Assembly (NCBI GenBank): GCA_040772885.1
Contig: JAXGXF010000012.1
Span: 1 to 64,000, forward strand
Reading direction: 5' to 3'
Length of the DNA: 64,000 nt
DNA from: Pullichristensenella sp002068815
Lineage (GTDB): Bacteria; Bacillota; Clostridia; Christensenellales; Aristaeellaceae
Part shown: positions 52,758-60,971 of the stretch, one piece after another
Numbering within the stretch: position 1 is the first letter of the stretch
How the letters are laid out: every line of letters starts with the position of its first letter
Notes under the pieces: generated by a model
Seen by the model: the letters and a program-made list of their open reading frames with translations, nothing else
The model's database searches: none
Told to the model about the DNA's origin: nothing
Program-made: the position numbers and the translations under genes

Positions 52758-52786
52758 TTGCATTTTGCCGGCAAATCGACTATCAT
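52758..52786 (+). promoter_or_regulatory. Isomerase-operon promoter with LacI-type operator in the spacer
   Basis: TTGCAT (52758-52763), 17 bases, TATCAT (52781-52786). The spacer contains TTTGCCGGCAAA (52764-52775), a perfect palindrome with a central CG step as favoured by LacI-family proteins. A second palindrome GCAAATTTGC (52698-52707) lies on the side of the lacI-like gene and may be an auxiliary site. Confidence 0.65.
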
Positions 52787-52818
52787 ACCGGTAGAAAACG
52801 TTCGAAGGGGTGGAACCG

Positions 52819-54198
52819 ATGAAATCCAAAGCCGGGTTTGTCGTATTCGGAACGCACAAGGACGGCCTGCTCGACCCGATGGGCACGCCGTTCATCGATG
52901 AAAAGGTCATAGAAGCATCAAAGGCCGCGCTGAGAAGGCGCGATGTCGAGCTCGCCGAGTGGCCGATCGTGCTCGCGAACAAGGCGGAGGCGAGGGAGGC
53001 GCTGCAATCGTTCAAAAAGGATGATTCCATCGATGCCTTGATCCTCTGCACCGGCACGTGGATCTGGTCGGGGCTCATGATCGCCGCGGTGCGCGACTTC
53101 GCCTCGAGCGGCAAGCCGATCGTTCTCTGGACGCACTCCGGCTCGCAGGGCTGGCGGCCGGTCGGCGGCTTCGTGATGCACGGCACGATGCTCGAGGTCG
53201 GCATACCGCACCTGTTTGTCTACGCGTCCGCGGACGAGGATGAGCAGGTCGACAAAATCGCGCACTACTGCCGCGCGGGGCGGCTGAAGGCGAAGCTCAA
53301 CATGTCGACGATCGGCGCGTTCGGCGGCCGCGGCATGGGCCAGGCGTGCGGCGTCGCGGACCCGTCGCAGTGGATGCGCGTGTTCGGCGTCGATATCGAC
53401 TCCCGCGACACGACCGAGCTTTTGCAGACCGCGCGCGCCGTCACCGACGAGGAAATCGGTTCGGTGCTCCCGAAGATCGTCCGGCTGTTCGGCGAGGCGC
53501 CCGAGATGACGGACACCTCCCGCCGCTCGATCGCGCTGTACGTCGCGCTCAAGAAGCTCATCGCGAAATACGGCTTCGATTTCTACACGATCCAGTCGTT
53601 CCCCGGCCTCGGCGACGACTACGGCGCGACGTGCTTCGCGCAGAGCCTGATGTTGAACGACGGCCAGCCTACCTCGACGCTCTCGGACTTCAACACCGCG
53701 ATGACGGTCTACCTCTTGACGAACCTCAGCGACCGCCCCGTCTACTACGGAGACCTCCAGCACATCGACCGCAAGGCGCGCGAGGCGAAGATCATCGGCG
53801 ACGGCGCGGTTCCCCCGTCGCTCGCAGATCCGCGCGACCCCGCGGGCTTCGCCGGCCACGGCATACCCACCGAGGGCGCGGCGGGCGGCCTGTCGGTCAA
53901 GCTGACTTGCTCCCCCGGCCCGTGCGTGCTCGCGCGGCTCGGCCGCATCGAGGGCGAGTTCGTGCTCGTGGCCGCGAAGGGCGAGGTGTTCGTGCCGGAC
54001 AACCTCGAACAGCGCAAGCTCGAGTGCGGCATACCGTTCTGGCCGCACGCGTTCGTGAAGCTCGACGACGCGGTCGACATCGACACGCTGCTCGAGTATT
54101 ACATGAACGAGTACGGCGTGCTCGGCTACGGCGAGCACCTCGTCGGCGAGCTCCGCGCGTTCTGCGAGGTCATGGGCATCCGGTTCGTCGAGGCGTAG
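52819..54198 (+). CDS. L-fucose/L-arabinose isomerase-like protein
   Basis: The 459-residue protein has the three-domain pattern of the FucI/AraA superfamily: an N-terminal domain with FKKDDSIDALILCTGTWIWS and GSQGWRPVGGFVMHGTM, a central domain with GFDFYTIQSFPGLGDDYGAT and SDFNTAMTVYLLTNLSDRPV, and a C-terminal barrel (LTCSPGPCVLARLGRIEGEF). These enzymes interconvert aldoses and ketoses, but some members of this branch have unknown substrates. The metal-binding Glu usual in the central motif appears as Asp (LSDFN). ATG 52819 is favoured by AAGGGG 8 bases upstream; the GTG at 52810 is too near. Confidence 0.8.
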   Translation: MKSKAGFVVFGTHKDGLLDPMGTPFIDEKVIEASKAALRRRDVELAEWPIVLANKAEAREALQSFKKDDSIDALILCTGTWIWSGLMIAAVRDFASSGKPIVLWTHSGSQGWRPVGGFVMHGTMLEVGIPHLFVYASADEDEQVDKIAHYCRAGRLKAKLNMSTIGAFGGRGMGQACGVADPSQWMRVFGVDIDSRDTTELLQTARAVTDEEIGSVLPKIVRLFGEAPEMTDTSRRSIALYVALKKLIAKYGFDFYTIQSFPGLGDDYGATCFAQSLMLNDGQPTSTLSDFNTAMTVYLLTNLSDRPVYYGDLQHIDRKAREAKIIGDGAVPPSLADPRDPAGFAGHGIPTEGAAGGLSVKLTCSPGPCVLARLGRIEGEFVLVAAKGEVFVPDNLEQRKLECGIPFWPHAFVKLDDAVDIDTLLEYYMNEYGVLGYGEHLVGELRAFCEVMGIRFVEA

Positions 54199-54201
54199 AT
54201 T

Positions 54202-55248
54202 ATGCAGAGGCTGTATGTGGACGAATTTCACCCGAAGAGCGAGCTCGTGACCGCGCAGCACCCGTTCGAGCTGCCGCCGTTCCCGGTCGTCGACATGCAC
54301 GCGCACTTCGGCCCGCTGCTCCTGGGCGACGACTACGAGCGGAAGTTCGACACGCGCCGCTCCTGCGAGCTACTTCGCGAATTGGGCATCGAGAAGATCC
54401 TCTGCCTCGAGCTCGTCTGGGACGAGGGCTACGACCGGCTCTGCCGCAAGCTCGACCAGTCCGACGGCATGATACTGCCCGTCGGCTCGGTCGACGTCTC
54501 GCGCGCGATGGAGAGGGACTTCGAGCAAACCGCCTGTCGCCAGCTCCGCGACCTGAAATCCAAGGGCGGCGTCGCGGTCAAGCTCTGGAAGAACATGACG
54601 CTGATGGGCGAACAATACTTCGGCAGGAACCTGCGGCTCGACGACCCGCGCTACGAGCCGATCTTCAGCTATGCGGGCGAGCTCGGCCTCCCGATCGTCA
54701 TACACGTCGCCGACCCGCCCTGCTTCTTCCGCCCGACCGACCCCGAAAACGAGCATTACGCCTGCCTCTCGAAGCACCCCGAATGGTCGTTCTTCCGCCC
54801 CGGAATCCCGTCGTTCGACGAGCACATGGAGATGCAGGAATCGGTCGTCGGCTCGCACCCCGAGACGACGTTCGTCGTCGCGCACGTCGGAAGCTATGCC
54901 GAAAACCTCGGGCGCGTCGGCGAGTGGCTCGACAAATTCCCGAACATGTACATAGACACTGCCGCGCGCGTCGACCAGCTCGGCCGCCAGCCGTACACCG
55001 CGAAGGCGTTTTTCGAGCGGCATCAGGACCGCGTGCTGTTCGGCACCGACTACGAGGGGCACTTCGACGAGGCGCGCACGCGTTCGTTCTACCACACACA
55101 CTTCCGCTTCTTCCAGACGCTCGACGAGTACTTTGAGCACCCGTTCCCGGACTTCCTCGGCCAGTGGCGCGTCTGCGGGCTCGGGCTCTGCGAAACGGTT
55201 CTTAGAAAGCTGTACCGAGACAACGCCCGGCGCGTGTTCGGGCTGTAG
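54202..55248 (+). CDS. Amidohydrolase-family metal-dependent hydrolase (TIM barrel)
   Basis: The 348-residue protein has metal ligands in VVDMHAHFGPLL (His33, His35), VAVKLWKNM (a possible bridging Lys), LPIVIHVADPP, VVAHVGSYAENL and the final Asp in LFGTDYEGHF. This is the amidohydrolase_2 pattern of lactonases and decarboxylases. It follows the isomerase gene with a 3-base gap, so a sugar lactone or related sugar acid is a likely substrate. The downstream epimerase gene is 12 bases away. Confidence 0.82.
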   Translation: MQRLYVDEFHPKSELVTAQHPFELPPFPVVDMHAHFGPLLLGDDYERKFDTRRSCELLRELGIEKILCLELVWDEGYDRLCRKLDQSDGMILPVGSVDVSRAMERDFEQTACRQLRDLKSKGGVAVKLWKNMTLMGEQYFGRNLRLDDPRYEPIFSYAGELGLPIVIHVADPPCFFRPTDPENEHYACLSKHPEWSFFRPGIPSFDEHMEMQESVVGSHPETTFVVAHVGSYAENLGRVGEWLDKFPNMYIDTAARVDQLGRQPYTAKAFFERHQDRVLFGTDYEGHFDEARTRSFYHTHFRFFQTLDEYFEHPFPDFLGQWRVCGLGLCETVLRKLYRDNARRVFGL

Positions 55249-55260
55249 AGGGGGCTGCGC

Positions 55261-56292
55261 ATGTACAACACCTTCGACCCCAACAAATCGACGCGGAACT
55301 ACAACTGCCGCGTGCGCGAGAGCGTCGTCAACGGCGTAAAGCAGCTCTCGCTCGACAACCGGTATCTGCACGTATCGGTGCTCCCCGGCAAGGGCACGGA
55401 CATCGTCGAGTTCCTCTACAAGCCGCTCGACCTCGACGCGATGTACCACTCGTGGACCGGCGTGCGCGATCCCGCGCGTCGCATGCCGACGTCGCCGGAC
55501 CCGGGCGGCGTGTTCTTCGACACGTACGAGGGCGGCTGGCAGGAGCTGTTCCCGTCGATCGGCACCGCGACGACCTACCGCGGCGCGAAGCTGCCGTTCC
55601 ACGGCGAGGTGCACTCGCTGAACTGGGACTACTGCGTCGAAAAGGACGCCGAGGACGAGGTCACGGTCAAGTTCTCCGTGCGCACGATCCGGACGCCGTA
55701 TCTGCTCGAAAAGTGGCTGACGCTCCGATCCGACGAGCCCGCGCTCCACATACGCGAGCGCGCGACGAACGAGGGCATGGCGCCCCTGCAGTTTTCGTGG
55801 GGCCACCACCCGGCGCTCGGGCCCGCGTTCCTCGACGGCAGCTGCACGATCGAGCTCCCGGCCGGCGAGAAGCGGCTGCACCCGTACCCCGGCACGCGGC
55901 TGAAGCCCGGCGACTACCGCTGGCCGAACGCGATGCTCGACGACGGCGCGCCGATCGACCTCTCGAAGGTGCTGCCGCCGGAGAAGAAATGCCCGATCGA
56001 ATTCGGCGTCACCGGCCTTCGCGAGGGAAACGTCGAGGTCCGCAACCACAACCACGGCCTCGCGTTCGGGCTCAAGTGGGACGTCCGACAGCTCCCGTGC
56101 ATCTGGTTCTGGGAGCCCGACTGCGGCGGGCAGGACTACCCGTCGTTCGGCCGCGACTACTGCCTCGGCGTCGAGCCGTGGACGAACCTCCCGGAGCCGC
56201 TCGCGTCGCTCGCCGAGCGCGGCGCGGGCGTGCACATCGCCCCCGGCGAGACGAAGGAGCTCGAGCTCACCGCCTACTGCCGGACCTTCTGA
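55261..56292 (+). CDS. Aldose 1-epimerase superfamily protein (DUF4432-like)
   Basis: The 343-residue beta-sandwich protein has YLHVSVLPGKGTDIVEFLYK, GGVFFDTYEGGWQELFPSIG, LPFHGEVHSLNWDY (catalytic His region) and FSWGHHPALGPAFLDG (second His), followed by QLPCIWFWEPDCGG. The family interconverts anomers of sugars or binds them. It closes the LacI-controlled three-gene operon. Confidence 0.85.
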   Translation: MYNTFDPNKSTRNYNCRVRESVVNGVKQLSLDNRYLHVSVLPGKGTDIVEFLYKPLDLDAMYHSWTGVRDPARRMPTSPDPGGVFFDTYEGGWQELFPSIGTATTYRGAKLPFHGEVHSLNWDYCVEKDAEDEVTVKFSVRTIRTPYLLEKWLTLRSDEPALHIRERATNEGMAPLQFSWGHHPALGPAFLDGSCTIELPAGEKRLHPYPGTRLKPGDYRWPNAMLDDGAPIDLSKVLPPEKKCPIEFGVTGLREGNVEVRNHNHGLAFGLKWDVRQLPCIWFWEPDCGGQDYPSFGRDYCLGVEPWTNLPEPLASLAERGAGVHIAPGETKELELTAYCRTF

Positions 56293-56302
56293 CCCCAAAA
56301 CC

Positions 56303-56333
56303 GCGCCGCCGGGGGCATCTCCCCCGGCGGCGC
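56303..56333 (+). terminator. Stem-loop after the isomerase operon
   Basis: GCGCCGCCGGGG and CCCCGGCGGCGC pair around a short loop containing GCATCTC. The T-run behind is interrupted (ctctgtcc), so strength is uncertain. Confidence 0.55.
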
Positions 56334-56548
56334 CTCTGTCCCTATTCGATAAACCTCGCGATCTGCTCCGCCGGCTTCCGCTTCTACGGCCTGACCCCGT
56401 CGTCCGCCGCGCAGCCGACGCGCGAGCGGGTTCGGGCCCGGCTTCTCGGCGGCGATGAACGCGGGGCGCGATTGCGCGAAGCGGTCCGAATAATTGCGGC
56501 GGCTCTCCCGCCGCGCGATCGGTCCAAAGAAGTCGCCCATCGCGGCCC

Positions 56549-57658
56549 CTACTGTATCTTCCCGTCGAATATCCGTATGCCGAAGCCGATGAACGACACC
56601 GGGTACCGCTCCGGCGCGTAGCGCAGGTCGTCGCCGGACGCGTTCGCGCCGGCGATGCGCCCCTGCTCGGCCGCCTCCGGCCACAGCCCCATGTCGACTC
56701 CCTTGAACTCCGCGCAGTCGCCGCACGCAAACACGCTCTCGTCCGACGTGCGCATGAACTCGTCGACGACGACCGCGCGCGCGACGCCGAGCTCCGCGTC
56801 CTTCGCGACCGCGGCGTTCGCGCGTATGCCGCAGGAGAGGATCGCGATGTCCGCGGGGACGGCCGTGCCGTCCGCGAGCAGCACGCTCTCGGGCGTGATC
56901 TCCGCGGTCTTTGCGCCGGTCAAAATCCGCACGCCGCTCTCCTCCGCCGCCTTTTTGAGCCTCCGGGAGGCGTCCTCGTCGAGCTGGCGCGGCATCAGCC
57001 TCTCCTCGACCTCGATCACCGCCACGCCGAGCCCGCGCTTTCTCAGCGCCCACGCGCTCTCGAGCCCGAGCACGCCGCCGCCGATGACCGCCGCGGTCTT
57101 CGCGGTCGCAAGCATCCGCTCGATCCGCTCGACGTCCGCGAGCCTGCGGATCGTCGCGCAGTTTGCGCCGTCCGCGCCCGGAATCGGCGGCACGAAGCAC
57201 TCCGCGCCCATCGCGTAGACGCACTTGTCGTAGCGGAACGTCGTCCCGTCGTCGAGCACGACGTGCCGCGAGGGCGCGTCGAGCGAGCGTATGCGCATGC
57301 CGGTGTATAGCTGCACGCGGTTCGCCGGATACCACTCGGGCTTGCGCACGAACATCGGGGGCGACTTGTCGCTCAGCCGTTTCGTCAGCATCGGGCGGTT
57401 GTACGGCGCCGCCGGCTCGTCGGTCAGAATCGCGATGTTTCCGGTGTTGTCGCGCGCGCGGATCGCCTCCGCCGCCGACACCGCCGCGACGCCGCCGCCC
57501 AGGATCAGGTACATATCGCCCGTGTTGTTGCGATAGGCGACCTTCCCGGGATCGACCTCCTCGAACCGCTCCGAGCCCGCGCCGCACACCGGGCAGATGT
57601 CCACATCCCCGTCGAACACCGCGCCGCACGCGGTGCAGCGGAAGAATTTCCTATTCAT
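56549..57658 (-). CDS. FAD-dependent NAD(P)H oxidoreductase with N-terminal rubredoxin-like domain
   Basis: The 369-residue protein begins with a small four-cysteine iron or zinc domain (C8, C11, C22, C25 in FRCTACGAVFDGDVDICPVC). A two-domain flavoprotein follows: FAD motif LILGGGVAAVSAAEAI, NAD motif AVIGGGVLGLESAWALRKRG, second FAD motif ESVFACGDCAEFKG. This is like NADH:rubredoxin oxidoreductases with their electron carrier fused on, useful for oxygen and peroxide defence in anaerobes. It overlaps the thioesterase gene by 8 bases. AAGGAGAGGAATCC precedes the ATG. Confidence 0.87.
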   Translation of the reverse strand: MNRKFFRCTACGAVFDGDVDICPVCGAGSERFEEVDPGKVAYRNNTGDMYLILGGGVAAVSAAEAIRARDNTGNIAILTDEPAAPYNRPMLTKRLSDKSPPMFVRKPEWYPANRVQLYTGMRIRSLDAPSRHVVLDDGTTFRYDKCVYAMGAECFVPPIPGADGANCATIRRLADVERIERMLATAKTAAVIGGGVLGLESAWALRKRGLGVAVIEVEERLMPRQLDEDASRRLKKAAEESGVRILTGAKTAEITPESVLLADGTAVPADIAILSCGIRANAAVAKDAELGVARAVVVDEFMRTSDESVFACGDCAEFKGVDMGLWPEAAEQGRIAGANASGDDLRYAPERYPVSFIGFGIRIFDGKIQ

Positions 57659-58127
57659 GGATTCCTCTCCTTCCGGCCCGCGCGCGCTTGCGCAGCTCGC
57701 CGGCCGCCCATTCCGATCGCTCCTCGTCGGTCTCGAGGATCAGCCCCGGAACCTCGGTCGGCCTGCCGTCCGCGCCGAGCGCGACCAGCACGAGGTACGC
57801 CCGGTTGACGAGCTCGCGGTTCCCGTCGAGCCGCTCGACGTACGTGTCGACGCGCACCTCCATCGAGGTCCTGCCGACGTGCGTCACGCGCCCGGTCAGG
57901 ACGATCGTGTCGTCGACGCGCGCCGGATGCACGAACGACAGCTCGTCGACCGACGCAGTCGTCACGCTCGACCCCGCGTGCCTGCGCGCGACCACCCCCG
58001 CGACGACGTCGATCCACGCCATCAACTGCCCGCCGAACAGCCGGCACATGCCGTTGCCGTGCTGCGGGAAGATGATCTGCACCTGCTCGGTATAGGAATC
58101 CCCGACGCGCTTCATCGCGCGCTCCAT
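57651..58127 (-). CDS. Acyl-CoA thioesterase, hotdog fold (YciA/BACH-like)
   Basis: The 158-residue protein has the 4HBT pattern: IIFPQHGNGMCRLFGGQLMA (with the catalytic region N/Asp-type GG), AWIDVVAGVVARRHAG, VDELSFVHPARVDDTI and GRVTHVGRTSMEVRVDTYVE. These enzymes hydrolyse acyl-CoA. ATG 58127 has GGGGGG 7 bases upstream, better than the TTG at 58133. Its coupling to the flavoprotein gene has no obvious explanation. Confidence 0.88.
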   Translation of the reverse strand: MERAMKRVGDSYTEQVQIIFPQHGNGMCRLFGGQLMAWIDVVAGVVARRHAGSSVTTASVDELSFVHPARVDDTIVLTGRVTHVGRTSMEVRVDTYVERLDGNRELVNRAYLVLVALGADGRPTEVPGLILETDEERSEWAAGELRKRARAGRRGIHE

Positions 58128-58205
58128 GCGCAAGCCCCCCGTCCTTGATACACCGTTCGGCCCGCCCGCAATCGCCGGCCGGCCGAACGCGCGAATTTTT
58201 TCCGT

Positions 58206-59030
58206 CTATCTCCCCATGTACGCGCAGATGCCCTCGACCATGCCGGAGACGAGCTTGTCCTGATACGCCGGGTCGTTGAGCTTCAAATCCTCTTCCCTGT
58301 TCGACATGAAGCCCATCTCGACGAGGATCGACGGGACCTCCGACCAGTTGAGCCCGGTGTACGTGTCGCGGCGGAAGATGCCGTCCTCGTTCGCGCCGGT
58401 CGCCGCGATCATCGCGGGCATCAGCGCCTCGGCCGCGCGCAGGCACTCGTCGGCGTTCGTGCCGGTCTTGCGGATGTAGAGGCCGATGCCGTTCGCCTTC
58501 GTGTTCGTCGAGCCGTTGCAGTGTATGCGCAGCACGAGGTCGACGCCCAATTCGTTCATCATGATCGCGCGCTCCTGGTTCGAGATGTCGACGTCCTCGG
58601 TCTCGCGCGTCAAAAAGACCTCGCAGCCGAGCGCCTCGAGCGCGTCGCGCAGCTTCAGCGACACCTCGAGGTTCACGACGTGCTCCGCGACGCCGGTCGC
58701 GCGCCCGGACGTCCCGGAGGAGACCTTCGCCTTCTTCTCGGAGCTCCCGGGCGCGATCGCCTCGAGCTGGCTGTTCTGCTTCGCCTGATGCCCGGGGTCG
58801 ATGCCGATCTTGACGCCCGAGAGCCTGCCCGGTACCACCGTCTCCATCGGCGGCAGCGTCGGCATGTCCTCCGGAAGCGTCGGCTCCGCCGGCGCGAGCC
58901 CGGCGGGCCGGGCGGATGGCTGCGCAGGCTCCGCGGTTTGCGCAGGTTCCGCCCCGGTCTGGTTCACGACAAGGGAAAGGAGCGACAGGAGCGCGAGGGC
59001 GATCAGAAACACCCTTCGGAATCGCCTCAT
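58206..59030 (-). CDS. N-acetylmuramoyl-L-alanine amidase (amidase_3)
   Basis: The 274-residue secreted protein has a signal-anchor (RVFLIALALLSLLSLVVNQT), a Pro/Ala-rich linker (to ~70) and an amidase_3 domain with zinc ligands in KIGIDPGHQ, AEHVVNLEVSL, LRIHCNGSTN and the catalytic Glu in SILVEMGFMSN. It splits the bond between muramic acid and the peptide stem. Its ATG overlaps the TetR stop (ATGA), with AAGGAGGAGGACGC upstream, so the two are made together. Confidence 0.92.
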   Translation of the reverse strand: MRRFRRVFLIALALLSLLSLVVNQTGAEPAQTAEPAQPSARPAGLAPAEPTLPEDMPTLPPMETVVPGRLSGVKIGIDPGHQAKQNSQLEAIAPGSSEKKAKVSSGTSGRATGVAEHVVNLEVSLKLRDALEALGCEVFLTRETEDVDISNQERAIMMNELGVDLVLRIHCNGSTNTKANGIGLYIRKTGTNADECLRAAEALMPAMIAATGANEDGIFRRDTYTGLNWSEVPSILVEMGFMSNREEDLKLNDPAYQDKLVSGMVEGICAYMGR

Positions 59031-59734
59031 GCGTCCTCCTCCTTCGGCGGCTCGAAATCCTTCAAGACCGCGCGGCAGACCTTCAGCACGCGGTCGACGT
59101 CGAACAGCCGAACCGACCCATACGGCGCGTTGAGGATCAATTCCACGGTGTCGCGGTAGACGTTCAGCGCGTCGACGACTTGAACGACGCACTCGGGCTT
59201 GCCGCAGCCCTCGACGAGCAGCCGCGCCGCGTCGTCGTTGACGTCGTGCGCGAGAAGCAGTATCAGCCGCCCGATGCCGCCCGGCTGCCGGGTGTAGAAA
59301 ACGCCCTCGCGCATGCCCTGCTGGACGATCTCGTCCATCAGCGGCGAGAGCTTCTCCATCGTCACGCTCTTCGTGCACTCGAGCAGCGCCGCGTCCCCGT
59401 TGCGGTAGCAGACGTTGAGCACCATCGACACGAACTCCGGCGCCTCGCGCTCGAACAGGTTCAAAAGCGAAAACAGCCGGTTCAGCTTCTCGACCGCGCC
59501 CAGGGACGACGAGCGTATCTCCCGGATCGCGACCGCGAAGCGCCCCTCCGCGCGGCGCACGCTGACCGCGTTCAGCACGGCCATCTTCGACTCAAAGTGG
59601 TGATAGAACCCTCCTTTCGAGAGCCCCATCTCGTCCAGTATGTCCTGCACGGAAGTCTCCTCGTAGCCGCGCTCGAAAAACAGCTTCTCCGCCGTATCCA
59701 GTATCCCCACCCTGCGCAAATCGCCCTTTTTCAT
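59027..59734 (-). CDS. TetR/AcrR-family transcriptional regulator
   Basis: The 235-residue protein has the TetR helix-turn-helix (ILDTAEKLFFERGYEETSVQ, LDEMGLSKGGFYHHFESKMA). The helical ligand domain is unassigned. ATG 59734 has GGGGGGTCACAG ahead; upstream in-frame codons lie inside the promoter. An inverted repeat over its promoter suggests autorepression. It is cotranscribed with the amidase gene. Confidence 0.9.
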   Translation of the reverse strand: MKKGDLRRVGILDTAEKLFFERGYEETSVQDILDEMGLSKGGFYHHFESKMAVLNAVSVRRAEGRFAVAIREIRSSSLGAVEKLNRLFSLLNLFEREAPEFVSMVLNVCYRNGDAALLECTKSVTMEKLSPLMDEIVQQGMREGVFYTRQPGGIGRLILLLAHDVNDDAARLLVEGCGKPECVVQVVDALNVYRDTVELILNAPYGSVRLFDVDRVLKVCRAVLKDFEPPKEEDA

Positions 59735-59756
59735 CTGTGACCCCCCCTGCACAACC

Positions 59757-59797
59757 ATTATAGCAGAACAAACCAAAGTCTGTCAATCTCGGTTTGT
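59757..59797 (-). promoter_or_regulatory. TetR-gene promoter with flanking operator half-sites
   Basis: On the minus strand TTGACA (59786-59781) and TATAAT (59762-59757), spacing 18. ACAAACC (59768-59774) and GGTTTGT (59791-59797) form a perfect 7-bp inverted repeat around the -35 element, a likely TetR binding site. Confidence 0.65.
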
Positions 59798-59880
59798 CGG
59801 CGTGCCAATCCCGTATACGGCCCGCCGACCCCCCGAGACCCTGCTCCTGACCCTCAACCTTTCTCCTCCCCCCCCTCCCC

Positions 59881-59916
59881 CCAAAAACCCAAGGGGCGCG
59901 GCTCGCGCCGCGCCCC
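59881..59916 (-). terminator. Terminator of the second sugar ABC operon
   Basis: GGGGCGCGGC and GCCGCGCCCC pair around TCGC (59893-59916), followed on the minus strand by TTGGGTTTTTG. It starts 25 bases after the substrate-binding protein stop. Confidence 0.75.
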
Positions 59917-59940
59917 CGCGATTCGTCCTGTCCTCCGCCC

Positions 59941-60912
59941 TTACGCGGCGTCGTAGCCGTTCGGGAAGGGGTAGTACTGGGTGATGTTCTCGTGGTCGCC
60001 CATGTACAGCGGGATATTGACCGTGCGGTCAAAGATCGTCTCGCCGGCGGGCTTGCCGTCCTTGAGGAAGGCGATGTAGCTCTCGAGCGTGATGCGGGCG
60101 ATCTCGGCCGGGTCGACGATCAGGCCGGCCTTGTAGATCGGGTGATCGTTGTACAGCGCGCAGAACGGCTCGTCGCCGTAGGCGCCCATGCAGAACACGT
60201 ACTTGTCCAGGCCGCGCGCCTCGATGGCGGACACGGCGCCCCACGCGCCGTTGTCGACGACGGAGACGACGATGTCGAAGTCATCTGTGTAGTTCATGAT
60301 GGCGTTCGCGCCGGTCTCGCGGTTGCCCGCGCAGTCGGCCTTGTAGACGACCTCGATGCCGGTGCCCTTGATCGTGTCTTCGAACGCGACCTCGCGGGTC
60401 ATGCAGTGCTCGGAAGAGTAGTTGCCGATCAGGATGACCTTGGCCTTGCCGCCCATATTCTCGTTGACCCAGTCGATGACGTAGTTGGCAGTGATGACGC
60501 CCGTCTCGTACTGATCCCAGCCGGTGTGGGTGATGACGCCCTCGAACGCGGGCGCGGAGTCATAGGTGAACACGGGGATGCCCGCCTCGTTGGCCTTGAT
60601 GAAGGCTTCGGTGCAGCCGTCGGTGGTCGCCGGGTCGGCGAAGATGACGTCAACCTTATTGGCGATGTAGGTCTCGATCTGACGGGTCTGAACCTCGGCG
60701 TTCAGCTCGCCGTCATCGACGACGATCTCCGCGCCGAGCGCCTTCGCCTGCTTTTCAAACTCCTCCGCGAGCAAGAAGCACCACACGTCGCCCTTGTAGA
60801 CGATCGTGTTGCCGATCTTCTTGCCGGCGAGCGGGAGCTCCTCCGCGCCGGCGACCGAAATCACCGAAAGGGCGAGAAGCATAACCAGTACCAGAGCCGC
60901 AAGTTTCTTCAT
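59941..60912 (-). CDS. Sugar ABC transporter substrate-binding protein (RbsB-like)
   Basis: The 323-residue protein has a signal peptide (MKKLAALVLVMLLALSVISV, cut near VAGAEE) and a type 1 periplasmic-binding fold: QIETYIANKVDVIFADPATT, AGIPVFTYDSAPAFEGVITH, VVDNGAWGAVSAIEARGLDK. It would bind a sugar outside the cell for the permease and ATPase encoded upstream. It is the last gene of the operon, as in the first importer. No lipobox is visible. Confidence 0.9.
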   Translation of the reverse strand: MKKLAALVLVMLLALSVISVAGAEELPLAGKKIGNTIVYKGDVWCFLLAEEFEKQAKALGAEIVVDDGELNAEVQTRQIETYIANKVDVIFADPATTDGCTEAFIKANEAGIPVFTYDSAPAFEGVITHTGWDQYETGVITANYVIDWVNENMGGKAKVILIGNYSSEHCMTREVAFEDTIKGTGIEVVYKADCAGNRETGANAIMNYTDDFDIVVSVVDNGAWGAVSAIEARGLDKYVFCMGAYGDEPFCALYNDHPIYKAGLIVDPAEIARITLESYIAFLKDGKPAGETIFDRTVNIPLYMGDHENITQYYPFPNGYDAA

Positions 60913-60971
60913 TGTATCTTCCTCCTTGATGTTTTATTCAACGGGGCGTCCCCGTTTGAATCGTTGTTGCG

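Noticed and set aside
56341..56548. Possible small gene between the epimerase and the flavoprotein genes
   Set aside because: Short frames only, no ribosome site and no recognisable sequence.
58140..58200. Hairpin with a T6 run on the plus strand between thioesterase and amidase genes
   Set aside because: The T-run follows the stem only on the plus strand, where no gene would need it. The genes here run on the minus strand.
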